Below are positions 35,361 to 48,668 of a DNA stretch of 64,000 nt, piece by piece. Location: assembly GCF_002929805.1 (NCBI RefSeq), contig NZ_PJJM01000082.1:1-64000 (forward strand), given 5' to 3'. Each line of letters starts with the position of its first letter. Position 1 is the first letter of the stretch. The notes beneath the pieces were generated by a model that saw only the letters and a list, made by a program, of their open reading frames with translations, was not told the origin of the DNA and did not search any database. The DNA is from Cryobacterium sp. Y50. Its GTDB lineage: Bacteria; Actinomycetota; Actinomycetes; Actinomycetales; Microbacteriaceae. The position numbers and the translations under genes were made by a program.

Positions 35361-36176
35361 TTACCGTGCCGTGTAGATCGTCGACGTCGCCGGCCGGCCA
35401 TTGCTGGCCAAGTGCTGCTCGACGAGCAGCTGAAGTTCGCCGGGCGCACCGGGTGTCAGGCTGATACCGACCGATCGGGCCCAGTCGATCAGCTCAGCAA
35501 CAGCCCCAAAGTCCTGCCCGTTGTCGATCAGGGCCCGCGCGAATTCCCCCTTGGACTTTTTGTTGAAGTGGTTGAGGGCACGTCTCTGGCCGTCGCCGGC
35601 GTCGGCGACAACCCGTAGGTAAATCGAGTCGGGCCGCACCGGTCGGGCGCCGAGGGCGACGTAGGCCTCCGAGCGCAGATCGAGCAGCAGGCCCTCGGTA
35701 TGGCCGAGGAGCTTCTGCACGTCAGCCGACCAGTGTTGTTTGAGCGAATGCTTGTTCAAAGTCAGATCCGGCACCCGCGAGTCGTGCGACAGACGGTAGG
35801 CCGGAATCGGGTCCAAGGCGGTGATCGGCCCGAGAAGCGCGGAATGCACCACAAGGTGGGCATGCGCGAACTCGCGCTGCAGGGCCGTCAGAGTGGCAGC
35901 GTCCAACCCATCAAAGAGCACCCCCGTGTAACGATCAATGACGGGCATGGTCGGCGACCGCAGAAGCTCGCGGTTGCGGTCTAGTTCGAACAGCTGCGTA
36001 CGACCGAGTTTCAGGGCGGCCATCGCCGCTTCCGGATGCCGGGACAGGCTCACCAGTGACCGTGCGAGGGACCGGCGCTTGACGCTCAGTACCGGATAAG
36101 CCAGGAGCGACCAGTCCAGGGGTACAGCTTCGCCGCCGGAGCGTTTCGTCTCCGACGGCGGAAGCAGTATCAGCAA
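35361..36176 (-). CDS. yaaA: YaaA family peroxide-stress protein
   Basis: The 271-residue protein matches the YaaA (DUF328) family, which in E. coli lowers free iron during peroxide stress. It begins LILLPPSETKRSGG and contains the block VLFDGLDAATL, then NKHSLKQHW and HFNKKSKGEFARAL near residue 205. It lies 18 bases downstream of the atpC stop in the reverse sense of transcription (convergence is absent; both are on the minus strand, with yaaA after atpC). The apparent start is TTG at 36176. The upstream TACAG-like box is weak. Confidence 0.88.
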   Translation of the reverse strand: MLILLPPSETKRSGGEAVPLDWSLLAYPVLSVKRRSLARSLVSLSRHPEAAMAALKLGRTQLFELDRNRELLRSPTMPVIDRYTGVLFDGLDAATLTALQREFAHAHLVVHSALLGPITALDPIPAYRLSHDSRVPDLTLNKHSLKQHWSADVQKLLGHTEGLLLDLRSEAYVALGARPVRPDSIYLRVVADAGDGQRRALNHFNKKSKGEFARALIDNGQDFGAVAELIDWARSVGISLTPGAPGELQLLVEQHLASNGRPATSTIYTAR

Positions 36177-36193
36177 AGGTGTTCTGTACGTTG

Positions 36194-36463
36194 CTAGGAA
36201 CTGACGAGTTCAGCCTTGCGAGCCACGACGGTCACAATGTCGTTGTCGACGGACAGAAAGCCATCTTCAGCCTTCGCAACGACCTTGGAACCATCGGTCA
36301 GAGTGAGGCGAACATCGCCAACGGCCAGAATCGCCAACATCGGTTCGTGACCGGCAAGAATACCGATCTCGCCTTCGACGGTTTTGGCGACAACCATCGT
36401 CGCTTCGCCGGTCCAAACCTGTTGGTCGGCCGACACCACGCTGACGGACAGCGACTTTGCCAT
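36194..36463 (-). CDS. atpC: ATP synthase epsilon subunit
   Basis: This 89-residue protein is the F1 central-stalk subunit that inhibits ATP hydrolysis. It matches the N-terminal beta-sandwich domain (VSVVSADQQVWTGEATMVVA; GEIGILAGHEPMLA) and ends soon after it, so the C-terminal helical hairpin seen in longer homologues is nearly absent, as in several actinobacteria. The ATG at 36463 lies two bases after the atpD stop. It is the last gene of the atp operon. Confidence 0.94.
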   Translation of the reverse strand: MAKSLSVSVVSADQQVWTGEATMVVAKTVEGEIGILAGHEPMLAILAVGDVRLTLTDGSKVVAKAEDGFLSVDNDIVTVVARKAELVSS

Positions 36464-36465
36464 GT

Positions 36466-38849
<2,384 letters not shown>

Positions 38850-38910
38850 GTGTCTGCTTCCTTGTCTTTCAGTTTGATGAGATCAGTGGCGCCGTAAGTC
38901 GGATCAGCGA

Positions 38911-40548
38911 CTAGCGGCGGTGCTTGACGATCTTTTCCTGGTTGACGTCTTCGGCGGCAATGGCCTCAAACTTCTCTTTGCCGACCGAGGCGAGCGGCTT
39001 GCCCTCGCCGGTCTGAAACTCGAGCTTGAACTTGTCGACACCAGCGGTCAGAGCGGCAACGGTCTCGTCGGAGAGAACGTTGGTCTCGCGCAGATTCTTC
39101 AAGATCTCAGTGTTGCGCCCAAGGAAGTCAAGCAGCTCGCGCTCGAAACGCAGCACATCGGGAACGGGCACCTCGTCCAGCTTGCCGTTGATGCCGGCCC
39201 AGATCGAGACGACCTGATCCTCAACGGGGTACGGCGAATACTGAGGCTGACGCAGCAGTTCGGTCAGACGAGCACCACGGGCGAGCTGGCGACGGCTGGC
39301 CGCGTCGAGGTCGGAGGCGAACATCGCGAAGGCTTCGAGCGAGCGGTACTGAGCCAGCTCAAGTTTGAGCGTTCCCGACACCTTCTTGATCGACTTGACC
39401 TGCGCATCGCCACCGACGCGGGAGACCGAGATACCCACGTCGACAGCAGGACGCTGGTTGGCGTTGAACAGGTCGGACTGCAGAAAGATCTGGCCGTCGG
39501 TGATCGAGATCACGTTGGTCGGAATGTAGGCGGCAACGTCATTGGCCTTGGTCTCGATGATCGGAAGACCGGTCATCGACCCGGCGCCGAGGGCGTCGGA
39601 CAGCTTGGCGCAACGTTCGAGCAGACGAGAATGCAGGTAAAACACGTCTCCGGGGTACGCTTCGCGTCCCGGCGGGCGACGCAGCAGCAGCGACACGGCA
39701 CGGTAGGCCTCGGCCTGCTTGGACAGGTCGTCGAAGACGATGAGAACGTGCTTGCCTGCGTACATCCAGTGCTGGCCGATAGCCGAACCAGTGTACGGCG
39801 CGAGGTACTTGAAGCCGGCCGGGTCAGAGGCGGGAGCGGCGACGATGGTAGTGTACTCCATCGCTCCGGCATCCTCGAGCGCACCCTTCACCGAAGCGAT
39901 GGTGGAGCCCTTCTGACCGATGGCGACATAGATGCAGCGAACCTGCTTCGTCGTGTCGCCGGACTCCCAGTTGGCTTTCTGGTTGATGATGGTGTCGATC
40001 GCGATGGCGGTTTTGCCGGTCTGGCGGTCACCGATGATGAGCTGGCGCTGGCCACGGCCGATCGGGATCATGGCGTCAATGGCCTTGATACCGGTCTGCA
40101 TCGGCTCATGCACGCTCTTACGGTGCATGACACCGGGAGCCTGCAGCTCGAGGGCACGGCGAGCCTCGCTGACAATCTCGCCGAGACCATCGATCGGGGC
40201 GCCAAGCGGGTCGACGACGCGGCCCAGGAAGGCGTCACCGACGGGAACGGAGAGAACCTCACCGGTGCGGTGAACCTCCATGCCCTCGACAACGCTGGCG
40301 AACTCGCCGAGCACAACAACACCGATCTCATCTTCGTCGAGGTTCTGGGCCAAGCCCAGGGTGCCGTCGGCGAACTTGATGAGCTCGTTGGCCATCACGC
40401 CGGGCAAACCCTCAACGTGGGCGATACCGTCACCGGCCGTGGTGACGTAGCCGACCTCGGTCGTCGATGTCTTGTTCGGCTCATAGGACTTCACGAAGTC
40501 CTGGAGAGCGCCACGGATCTCATCGGGGCTGATCGTTAGTTCTGCCAT
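38911..40548 (-). CDS. atpA: ATP synthase alpha subunit
   Basis: This 545-residue non-catalytic nucleotide-binding F1 subunit shows the P-loop [16 protein letters not shown] near residue 170 and the family signature [14 protein letters not shown] near residue 370. [20 protein letters not shown] gives the typical N-terminus. Two consecutive ATG codons occur; the second (40548) has better spacing to AAGGGAAG. A 113-base gap separates it from atpH, the longest inside this operon. Confidence 0.97.
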   Translation of the reverse strand: MAELTISPDEIRGALQDFVKSYEPNKTSTTEVGYVTTAGDGIAHVEGLPGVMANELIKFADGTLGLAQNLDEDEIGVVVLGEFASVVEGMEVHRTGEVLSVPVGDAFLGRVVDPLGAPIDGLGEIVSEARRALELQAPGVMHRKSVHEPMQTGIKAIDAMIPIGRGQRQLIIGDRQTGKTAIAIDTIINQKANWESGDTTKQVRCIYVAIGQKGSTIASVKGALEDAGAMEYTTIVAAPASDPAGFKYLAPYTGSAIGQHWMYAGKHVLIVFDDLSKQAEAYRAVSLLLRRPPGREAYPGDVFYLHSRLLERCAKLSDALGAGSMTGLPIIETKANDVAAYIPTNVISITDGQIFLQSDLFNANQRPAVDVGISVSRVGGDAQVKSIKKVSGTLKLELAQYRSLEAFAMFASDLDAASRRQLARGARLTELLRQPQYSPYPVEDQVVSIWAGINGKLDEVPVPDVLRFERELLDFLGRNTEILKNLRETNVLSDETVAALTAGVDKFKLEFQTGEGKPLASVGKEKFEAIAAEDVNQEKIVKHRR

Positions 40549-40661
40549 CATCTTCCCTTTTCTGTACGGCTGTACAGGTTCTGTCTGTTCAGGACGCTGC
40601 CGCCCTGAATCTGGTACTGCGTGGTTTACGGTGCTGCCGGTCTTGTCAAACTGCGCAAAAA

Positions 40662-41459
40662 TCAGCTGGTGAGCTGGAGTCTCAAATCGGCCAGGCGGGT
40701 TGCAATGCTGCCGTCGATGACCAGATCGCCGATCTGTACGCGTACTCCCCCGACCAGAGCCGGGTCAACGACCTGGTTGATGGTGAGTGCGCGGCCATGG
40801 CGTTCCTGGAGGCTCTTCAGCAGACGGTCAAGCTGGGCGGGCGTCAAAACGCTCGCCGAAGTGATGGTGGCAATCGACGTTCCGGCTTGATCGGCGACAA
40901 CGGATGCGGCCTGTCGCAGCAATTCGCCGATGCGACGGCCGCGAGGCTGCTGCACCAAGTGGCGAACGATTGCGAGCGTCTGACCGGACACCTTGCCGGC
41001 TAGAAGCTTTTCAACCAGGGCTGCTTTGGCATCGATTTTACCAAGTTTGCTGGCGAGGGCCAGTTCGAGCTCCGCGTCAGAGGAGACGGTCTTACCAAAG
41101 GCGAACAGTTCGCCCTCGATCGACATGCCGGCCGAAGCAGACAGGGCGGATGCCCGAAGGCCCAGTTCTTCGATCCCGGCGAGCAGGTCGTCGTGGCTGG
41201 ACCAACGTTCGGAGACGACGGCCGCGAGCAGGTCCAACGCGCGAGGCGTCACGCTGGTGCCGAAGACGGCACGAACGAGGGTGACCTTGGCCGCAGCATC
41301 CGCTGATGCGTCGCCAAGCGCAGACAAGACCTGCGACGATGAACCGATCACGCGACCGGCGCCGAACAGGCTCTCGCCCGTCGCCAGATCGGTCGTACCG
41401 CCGGGAACGAACAGTGCCGCCCTCGACGTGGCGAGTGCTTCTCTGGTGGCGCTTCCCAT
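40662..41459 (-). CDS. atpH: ATP synthase delta subunit
   Basis: The 265-residue protein forms the top of the peripheral stalk and links F1 to the b subunits. It is longer than the roughly 180-residue E. coli protein, as usual in actinobacteria. The OSCP-like C-terminal block includes [20 protein letters not shown] and [21 protein letters not shown]. It starts three bases after atpF. Confidence 0.95.
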   Translation of the reverse strand: MGSATREALATSRAALFVPGGTTDLATGESLFGAGRVIGSSSQVLSALGDASADAAAKVTLVRAVFGTSVTPRALDLLAAVVSERWSSHDDLLAGIEELGLRASALSASAGMSIEGELFAFGKTVSSDAELELALASKLGKIDAKAALVEKLLAGKVSGQTLAIVRHLVQQPRGRRIGELLRQAASVVADQAGTSIATITSASVLTPAQLDRLLKSLQERHGRALTINQVVDPALVGGVRVQIGDLVIDGSIATRLADLRLQLTS

Positions 41460-41462
41460 TCG

Positions 41463-42023
41463 CTAGTTCTTTCCTGCTACTGGTGCTTCGCTGGCTTCAA
41501 GTTCGGCCAAGAAACGATCGACAATGGCGCTGGCCTTGGCGTCGTCGGACAGGCTTTCACCGATGACACCCGAGGCTAGGTCAATGGCGAGGGTACCGAC
41601 CTCACTTCGAAGCGACACGACGGCGGCCTGACGTTCGGCTTCGATCTGCGTCTTCGCGCTGGACGTGATGCGACCGGCCTCGGCCGTTGCCACTTCCTTG
41701 TGCTCAGCGATGATGCGCTGGCCGTCGGTGCGGGCCTGGTCACGAATCTGACCGGCTTCGGCGCGAGCGTCAGCAAGCTGGGCCGTGTACTGCACGAGCG
41801 CAGCTTCGGCCTTGCGCTGGGCGTCGTCGGCTTTGGCGATGTTGCCCTCGATGGCTTCTGCACGATCGTCAAGAAGCTTCTGCATCTTGGGCAGCGCAAC
41901 CTTCAAGAAGAAGAACAAAATCACGACAAAGCAGACCGCCGACCAAATGATGTCGTAGATCTCCGGGATGAGCGGGTTTTTAGCCACTTCTTCCGTCGCG
42001 GCTGCAATTACTGCGTGAAGCAT
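41463..42023 (-). CDS. atpF: ATP synthase b subunit
   Basis: This 186-residue stator subunit has one N-terminal membrane helix (IIWSAVCFVVILFFFLKVAL). A long charged helix, rich in Ala, Glu, Lys and Arg, follows and dimerises as the peripheral stalk. Two ATG codons are adjacent; AGGAGG is four bases from the second, so 42023 is preferred over 42026. Confidence 0.95.
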   Translation of the reverse strand: MLHAVIAAATEEVAKNPLIPEIYDIIWSAVCFVVILFFFLKVALPKMQKLLDDRAEAIEGNIAKADDAQRKAEAALVQYTAQLADARAEAGQIRDQARTDGQRIIAEHKEVATAEAGRITSSAKTQIEAERQAAVVSLRSEVGTLAIDLASGVIGESLSDDAKASAIVDRFLAELEASEAPVAGKN

Positions 42024-42052
42024 CATGCCTCCTAACTGAGTAGTAAAGAGGA

Positions 42053-43131
<1,079 letters not shown>

Positions 43132-43326
43132 CAGGTTTACGGCGATTTTTAGCAGCGCTTTCTCCTGTTTCGGGGCGGTGAGCTCTGCTCGCGCATCGAC
43201 GAATATGGGCAGGTTTACGACGCTGTAAAGCATGTGCAAACCGGGGTTGGATCGGTGTTTACTCTAGCAAAGATCAGGCGCTGGGCCGAATCGAGAGCCG
43301 GATGGGCTGAGGCTTGGGTGCCTGGG

Positions 43327-43803
43327 TCAGTCGTCGCCGGGTGCCGGGGGCAACATAACGTCACTCGTATAGGGCATTCGGCTCTTCAATACCACGACCG
43401 CATCGACCACGAGGGAGCCGATCACTCCAGCAATGATGCAGAAAAACAGCACCATCGGCTGGATCCAGGCGCGGTCCTGCAGCAGCACCAAAAGCACCAG
43501 GAAAACGACGAATTTAAGCAGCCAGCCCCCCATGATGATGCCGAAGAATCCACCGATGGCGGATTCGCTTCCGGCCACGCGGTTGGCCAGAAGGATGCTG
43601 CCGGCCGTGATCCCCATAAAAGCGACCGACATGGCCGTACCGATCAGGGCACTGAGCACTCCGGTACCGCCGTCAACTGCAAAGCCGACGATGGACCCGA
43701 CCACGGCGATGGCCAGGGCGACATACACCCCGTAGATCAGGATACGACGCAGCACGGGGATCGAGGTGGGCTGGGTGGAGGCTGGCTGGCTGGTGCTGGT
43801 CAT
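43327..43803 (-). CDS. atpI: ATP synthase-associated membrane protein (AtpI-like)
   Basis: This 158-residue protein has four hydrophobic segments and occupies the AtpI position directly upstream of atpB, so it probably assists Fo assembly. Sequence conservation in this family is weak, so the call rests on topology and position. Its ATG overlaps the wecA stop by four bases, tying cell-envelope and ATP synthase genes into one transcript. Confidence 0.75.
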   Translation of the reverse strand: MTSTSQPASTQPTSIPVLRRILIYGVYVALAIAVVGSIVGFAVDGGTGVLSALIGTAMSVAFMGITAGSILLANRVAGSESAIGGFFGIIMGGWLLKFVVFLVLLVLLQDRAWIQPMVLFFCIIAGVIGSLVVDAVVVLKSRMPYTSDVMLPPAPGDD

Positions 43804-45161
43804 GATGCGTTCTCCTCGGCAGGCGTCGCCACCGGGGCGTTCGCTCGTGTCGTTACGGGGTCTGATGGTGGGCGGTCTGATGGCGTTGGTTCTGATGGTT
43901 CCGGGCCTGATGGTACAGAATCTGATGGTGCTGTGTCTGATAGTGCCGTGTCGCTGATTGCACCCTGGGCCGCGACGTCGAGCGGATCGAGCTGATTCAG
44001 CACGATCACCGGCAACGGCGCCGACTGGCTGGCAAACTCGCCGGTCTTGCGGCGGCCGAGCGGGGCGAGGGTGACGATCGTGCAGACAAGCAGGGACACG
44101 ACCAGGAAGATGGTGGCGTAGCCGGTGGGAAGACCGAGGTAAACCGGCAGGATGTAGTAGAGCAGGCATCCGATGGATGCTGCTGCTGTCCATCCATAGA
44201 AGATCAGCACGGCATGCAGGTGGGAATGTCCCATATCAAGCAAGCGGTGGTGCAGGTGTTTTCGGTCGGCGCTGAAGGGTGACTTGCCAGCGTGTACGCG
44301 ACGGAGGACGGCGAGCCCGAAGTCCAGCAGCGGGATGATCATGATCGCCAGAGGCAGCAAGAGGGGAATGAAGGCCGGGAACAGCTGTGAACGGTTGAGG
44401 GAGGTCAGGTCGATCTGCCCGGTGATGGCTATCGCACTCGTGGCCATGAGCAGACCCACCAGGAGCGCACCGGCGTCGCCCATGAACATCTTCGCTGGAT
44501 GCCAGTTCAACGGCAGGAACCCCACACAGGCGCCGACGAGGATGGCAGCAATAAGCGACGCGAGGTTAAAGTAGTTGGTCGGCGAGGTATCACGTACGAG
44601 CAGGTAGCTGTACAGAAAGAACACGCCGTTGGCGATGAGGGCGACGCCGGTGACGAGACCGTCGAGGCCATCGATGAAGTTGATCATGTTCATGACAACG
44701 ACGATGGCGACAACCGTGACGACGATCGACGTCCAGCCGCTCCAGACCGTCAATCCGCCGATCGGCAGGGAGTAGATTTGCACGCCCTGCCAGGCTACAA
44801 GCCCGGCGGCGATGAATTGGCCGGCCAGCTTCGTCATCCAGTCAAGGTCCCAGATATCGTCGGCCACCCCGACAAGCACGATCAGCAGCGCCGCGCCGAG
44901 AATCGCGAGGATCTGCTGCGGATCGGCAAAGACCAGGCGCAGCGGCGCGAATGCTCCGGCTGTGAGGTAGGCGATACCGAATGCGACCAGGATGCCGAGA
45001 AACATGGCGATTCCGCCGAGGCGTGGTGTCGGGCGGGTGTGCACGTCGCGTTCACGAATCTTCGGGTACAGCCGGTACTTGTGGCTGACCTTGTAAACGA
45101 CGATCGACAGCGCGAAGGTGACGATCGCCGATACGAGCGCGAGCAGAATAAATACTGTCAT
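43800..45161 (-). CDS. wecA: Undecaprenyl-phosphate GlcNAc-1-phosphate transferase (WecA/TagO family)
   Basis: This 453-residue polytopic enzyme should link GlcNAc-1-phosphate (or a related sugar) to undecaprenyl phosphate, starting wall-polymer synthesis. It has about eleven membrane segments. Family landmarks are TPRLGGIAMFLGIL near residue 47, VGVADDIWDLDW near residue 97, NFIDGLDGLVTG near residue 162, KMFMGDAGALLVG near residue 224 and HLHHRLLDMGHS near residue 302. The last 75 residues form an unusual Ser/Pro/Asp repeat tail (PSDSV, PSGPE, PSEPT, PSDRP). It lies between sua5 and atpI. Confidence 0.92.
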   Translation of the reverse strand: MTVFILLALVSAIVTFALSIVVYKVSHKYRLYPKIRERDVHTRPTPRLGGIAMFLGILVAFGIAYLTAGAFAPLRLVFADPQQILAILGAALLIVLVGVADDIWDLDWMTKLAGQFIAAGLVAWQGVQIYSLPIGGLTVWSGWTSIVVTVVAIVVVMNMINFIDGLDGLVTGVALIANGVFFLYSYLLVRDTSPTNYFNLASLIAAILVGACVGFLPLNWHPAKMFMGDAGALLVGLLMATSAIAITGQIDLTSLNRSQLFPAFIPLLLPLAIMIIPLLDFGLAVLRRVHAGKSPFSADRKHLHHRLLDMGHSHLHAVLIFYGWTAAASIGCLLYYILPVYLGLPTGYATIFLVVSLLVCTIVTLAPLGRRKTGEFASQSAPLPVIVLNQLDPLDVAAQGAISDTALSDTAPSDSVPSGPEPSEPTPSDRPPSDPVTTRANAPVATPAEENAS

Positions 45162-45164
45162 GGG

Positions 45165-45986
45165 CTACCGGCTGGTATCCGTATCATCCTGAGAGGGTGC
45201 GGAGAGTGTGGGTGTTGCATCCGTTTCGACTGGATCGGTCGGGTCGACCGCTGCGTCGGGCATTTTCTCCGGGGCCAGCAGTGCGCCGATGACGTTTGAG
45301 ATCGCGTCTCGGGAGATGACCCCGGAGCGCACGATGTGCAGCAGGCCGCCATTGGTATCAAAGCCGGTCGCGTCGACGATGGTCGAGGAGCCCTCACCGG
45401 CCAGTCCGAAGGCGCTTTCATACGTGTTGCCGGCTGTGCCGCCGTCGAGATAGACCTCAACGCTCTCGCCGAGGGCGGCTTCGGCGGAAAGCGCGTCGAG
45501 GGCGGCGGGCGCGCCGCTAAGGTTTGCGCTGGACACCGCGAGCGGGCCAGTTGCGGCGAGCAGGTCGAGCGCAACCTGATTGCTCGGCATGCGCAGGGCG
45601 ACGGTACCGCGGGTTTCGCCAAGATCCCAGACCAGTGACGGCTGGGCATTGACGATGACGGTCAATCCGCCCGGCCAGAACGCCGCGATCAGGTCGCGTA
45701 CCGGCTGCGGTACGTCGACGGCGAGGGCATCGAGGGTACTGACGGCGGGAATAAGCACGGGAGGCGGCGATTGGCGCCCGCGCCCCTTTGCGTCTAGAAG
45801 CAGCTGCACGGCTTCGGCATTGAACGCGTCGGCGGCAACCCCGTAGACGGTGTCGGTGGGGATGACGACGAGGGCCCCGCGGCCGATCGCCGAGCGCGCC
45901 AGCGCGATGGCCGCCTGGTATTTCGATTGGCTCGTGTCGGATTCGCCCGTGTCCGAGTCGCTCGTGCAGTCGTAGATACGTGTCAT
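45165..45986 (-). CDS. L-threonylcarbamoyladenylate synthase (Sua5/YrdC family)
   Basis: This 273-residue enzyme makes threonylcarbamoyl-AMP for the t6A modification of ANN-decoding tRNAs. The YrdC domain spans about residues 20-205, with VVIPTDTVYGVAADAFN near residue 40 and FWPGGLTVIV near residue 100. RMPSNQVALDLL and PLAVSSANLSGAPA follow. The last 35 residues are acidic and repetitive, without a Sua5 C-terminal domain. The ATG at 45986 fits family length; a TAGAAT box lies eight bases upstream. It precedes wecA by three bases. Confidence 0.92.
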   Translation of the reverse strand: MTRIYDCTSDSDTGESDTSQSKYQAAIALARSAIGRGALVVIPTDTVYGVAADAFNAEAVQLLLDAKGRGRQSPPPVLIPAVSTLDALAVDVPQPVRDLIAAFWPGGLTVIVNAQPSLVWDLGETRGTVALRMPSNQVALDLLAATGPLAVSSANLSGAPAALDALSAEAALGESVEVYLDGGTAGNTYESAFGLAGEGSSTIVDATGFDTNGGLLHIVRSGVISRDAISNVIGALLAPEKMPDAAVDPTDPVETDATPTLSAPSQDDTDTSR

Positions 45987-46074
45987 TTCCGGCAATTCTA
46001 ACCCCGCGCGGTTGTGAGAAGCGGATGCCACGGCTGCTGCCACACATAAGCGTCGATCAGAGGTGCAGAGTCAA

Positions 46075-46959
46075 TCAGGGGTGCACCGCCGTGGTCGCCC
46101 GGTCGCGACTCGTGTAATCGCGGTGGGTGGCCGGGGTGCGCCAGCCGTCCGCGGCCAGCAGAGCCCGAATGGCCGCTCCCTGCAGCTCGCCGTGCTCGAT
46201 CACGAGCACACCGCCCGCTCGCAGCAGGCGCAAGCCGGTCGCCGACACGCTTCGCACCACGTCGAGGCCGTCCGGGCCACCGAACAGGGCGTGGGCCGGA
46301 TCGAACAGGCGTACCTCTGGGTCGCGGGGAATTGCATTCGCTGGAATGTATGGGGGGTTGGAAATGACGACGGCGACCGTGCCATTGAGTTCGACGAAGG
46401 CGTCGGCGAGATCGCCGAAGGCGAGGGTGGCATTGGGGGCAGCGACCTCGGCGAAGTTGCGCGAGGTCCACGGGTACGCTTCCGCCGAGTTCTCGACGGC
46501 GAAAATGCGGGCGTGCGGCACCTCGGTGGCCAGAGCCAGGGCGATGGCGCCACTGCCGGTGCCGAGGTCGACGCCGATCGGCTCAGCGTCGGGCATCGAG
46601 CGCAGCGCGTCGATGGCGAACTGGGCGACCTGCTCGGTTTCGGGGCGAGGCACGAAGACGCCCGGTCCAACGTTGAGGGCCAACGTCCGAAAGGGGGCGC
46701 GCCCCGTTATGTGCTGCAGGGGTTCGCGGGCGCTGCGGCGGGCCAGCAGGAGGTCAATGTCGGCGGCATCCGCTTTGCTGACGGGTTTGGCCATGATGCT
46801 GGCGGCCTGCACTTCGCCGCGGCTTTGACCGAGCACATGGCCGATCAGCAGGTCGGCGTCGACTTCCGGGTCGGTGATTCCGGCAGCACTGAGGCGGGCA
46901 ATCGCCTGGTTTCGCAGGGACGTGATGGTGGAGGGCAGAGCGGAATCTGAAGAAGGCAC
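46075..46959 (-). CDS. prmC: Release factor glutamine methyltransferase
   Basis: This 294-residue SAM-dependent enzyme methylates the glutamine of the GGQ motif in release factors. It has the SAM-binding motif VDLGTGSGAIALALA near residue 125 and the catalytic NPPY in VISNPPYIPANAI near residue 195. The GTG at 46959 is chosen because a TACATT box lies seven bases upstream and the family N-terminus starts there; an ATG nine codons earlier is possible. Its substrate gene prfA is nearby, but cysK-cysE lie between them on the other strand. Confidence 0.93.
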   Translation of the reverse strand: MPSSDSALPSTITSLRNQAIARLSAAGITDPEVDADLLIGHVLGQSRGEVQAASIMAKPVSKADAADIDLLLARRSAREPLQHITGRAPFRTLALNVGPGVFVPRPETEQVAQFAIDALRSMPDAEPIGVDLGTGSGAIALALATEVPHARIFAVENSAEAYPWTSRNFAEVAAPNATLAFGDLADAFVELNGTVAVVISNPPYIPANAIPRDPEVRLFDPAHALFGGPDGLDVVRSVSATGLRLLRAGGVLVIEHGELQGAAIRALLAADGWRTPATHRDYTSRDRATTAVHP

Positions 46960-46966
46960 GTAGTGA

Positions 46967-46972
46967 AATGTA
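46967..46972 (-). promoter_or_regulatory. -10 box of prmC (leaderless type)
   Basis: TACATT on the minus strand is separated by seven bases (TCACTAC) from the GTG start. It gives prmC its own promoter now that cysK-cysE separate it from prfA. Confidence 0.45.
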
Positions 46973-47064
46973 ACGCACCCGGCCATTGACGGCCGTGGGC
47001 CATAGGGTGGAGACGGCCCTACCCATCGAATTTAATTGAATTTCACCGAACGAAAGTTGCTCTC

Positions 47065-48000
47065 GTGCCCAAGATCTATTCCGACATCACCGAAGCCGTT
47101 GGTGGGACCCCCCTCGTCAAGCTGAACCGTTTGACCGAAGGCCTCGGTGCCACCGTGCTCGCAAAGCTCGAGTTCTACAACCCCTCCAGCAGCGTGAAGG
47201 ACCGCATCGGCGTCGCTATGATCAACGCGGCCGAGCAGGATGGCTCGCTCAAGCCCGGCGGAACCATCGTCGAAGCGACCAGCGGCAACACAGGCATCGC
47301 CCTCGCCATGGTCGGCGCCGCCCGCGGTTATGCGGTCATTCTGGCCATGCCCGAAACAATGAGCAAGGAACGCCGCGTCATGATGCGGGCGTACGGCGCC
47401 GAGATCGTACTGACGGCTGGTGCCGATGGCATGCGCGGAGCTGTCGAGAAGGCCGCCGAAATCGTTGCGAACACTCCGGGTGCCGTGCTGGCCAGTCAGT
47501 TCACCAACCCGGCCAACCCGGCCATCCACCGCGCGACGACCGGCGTGGAGATCTGGAACGACACCGAGGGCACCGTCGATATTCTCGTGGCAGGCATCGG
47601 CACCGGCGGCACACTCTCCGGCGCGGGCGGCTATCTCAAGGAGCAGAAGCCAGGCCTCAAGGTCGTCGGCGTTGAGCCAATCGACTCCCCCATTCTCACC
47701 GGCGGCAAGCCCGGCCCGCACAAGATTCAGGGCCTCGGCGCGAACTTCGTGCCGGAAACCCTGGACCGCCAGGTCTACGACTCGATCACCGATGTGACCC
47801 TGGCCGACTCTCTCGCCACGGCACGCAAGCTCGGCACCGATGAGGGCATCCTCGGCGGCATCTCCGGCGGTGCGGCCGTCTGGGCCGCACTGGAGCAGGC
47901 GAAACTGCCCGAGAACGCGGGCAAGACCATCGTCGTCATCGTTCCCGGCTTCGGCGAACGTTACATCTCGACCGTGCTGTACGAAGACCTGCTCGACTAG
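47065..48000 (+). CDS. cysK: Cysteine synthase A
   Basis: This 311-residue PLP enzyme makes L-cysteine from O-acetylserine and sulphide. It shows the PLP lysine in PSSSVKDRIGVAM near residue 44, the substrate loop EATSGNTGIALAM near residue 72 and the phosphate-binding GIGTGGTLSGAG near residue 180. The GTG start has only a weak ribosome binding site. The 80-base upstream region has the AT-rich direct repeat GAATTTAATTGAATTTCAC, a possible operator. cysE follows after 15 bases, so the two form a cysteine synthesis unit inserted among release-factor genes. Confidence 0.96.
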   Translation: MPKIYSDITEAVGGTPLVKLNRLTEGLGATVLAKLEFYNPSSSVKDRIGVAMINAAEQDGSLKPGGTIVEATSGNTGIALAMVGAARGYAVILAMPETMSKERRVMMRAYGAEIVLTAGADGMRGAVEKAAEIVANTPGAVLASQFTNPANPAIHRATTGVEIWNDTEGTVDILVAGIGTGGTLSGAGGYLKEQKPGLKVVGVEPIDSPILTGGKPGPHKIQGLGANFVPETLDRQVYDSITDVTLADSLATARKLGTDEGILGGISGGAAVWAALEQAKLPENAGKTIVVIVPGFGERYISTVLYEDLLD

Positions 48001-48015
48001 GCTGCCTGCCTCTCA

Positions 48016-48621
48016 ATGAATCCCCCAGAGTCAGTGAGCGTTTTCGGACGCATCCGCGAAGACATTGTGACAGCGCGCACCCACGACCCAGCCGCGCGCA
48101 GCAACACCGAGGTGTTCCTTGCCTACAGTGGGCTGCACGCGGTCTGGTCGTATCGGATCGCGAACTGTCTGTGGCGGCGAGGATTATACCTACCCGCTCG
48201 CCTGCTGTCTCAGGTGACCCGGTTTCTGACCGGAATTGAGATTCATCCGGGGGCGACCATCGGGCGCCGCCTGTTCATCGACCACGGCATGGGCGTTGTG
48301 ATCGGCGAAACGGCTGTGCTGGGCAATGACGTGATGCTGTACCACGCGGTGACGCTGGGCGGCAAAAGCCGGCACGGGCATTCACGCGGCGTGCGGCGGC
48401 ATCCGTTTCTCGACGATGGAGTAACCGTGGGAGCTGGCGCCAAGGTCCTCGGCCCGATCACCATCGGGGCCTGGAGCACAATCGGCTCGAACGCGGTCGT
48501 GACCAAAGATGCCCCGCCGCGGTCACTGCTGGTCGGCATTCCCGCGACGGTTCGCCCGCAAACTCCAGCGACCGTCGAGTCGGCCCGCGGCGGCACGCTC
48601 GAGCCCGAGTACTACCTCTAG
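48016..48621 (+). CDS. cysE: Serine O-acetyltransferase
   Basis: This 201-residue enzyme acetylates serine with acetyl-CoA, the step before CysK. It is of the short bacterial type, with a left-handed beta-helix built of hexapeptide repeats ([20 protein letters not shown]). The catalytic His-containing block [17 protein letters not shown] follows. It should form the cysteine synthase complex with CysK through its C-terminus, although the tail here ends YYL rather than the isoleucine common elsewhere. A strong hairpin follows the stop. Confidence 0.93.
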   Translation: MNPPESVSVFGRIREDIVTARTHDPAARSNTEVFLAYSGLHAVWSYRIANCLWRRGLYLPARLLSQVTRFLTGIEIHPGATIGRRLFIDHGMGVVIGETAVLGNDVMLYHAVTLGGKSRHGHSRGVRRHPFLDDGVTVGAGAKVLGPITIGAWSTIGSNAVVTKDAPPRSLLVGIPATVRPQTPATVESARGGTLEPEYYL

Positions 48622-48626
48622 TACTG

Positions 48627-48655
48627 CGACCGGGCCCGCTTTCCGAGCCCGGTCG
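48627..48655. terminator. Bidirectional terminator between cysE and prfA
   Basis: CGACCGGGC (48627-48635) pairs perfectly with GCCCGGTCG (48647-48655) around an 11-base loop. It lies six bases after the cysE stop and 13 bases from the prfA stop, so it can serve both convergent genes. Confidence 0.7.
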
Positions 48656-48668
48656 GTTGAGGCGGGTG

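Noticed and set aside
38920-40539. 539-codon open frame antisense to atpA
   Set aside because: It lies entirely within a highly conserved ATP synthase gene and has no domain; it is a codon-bias shadow.
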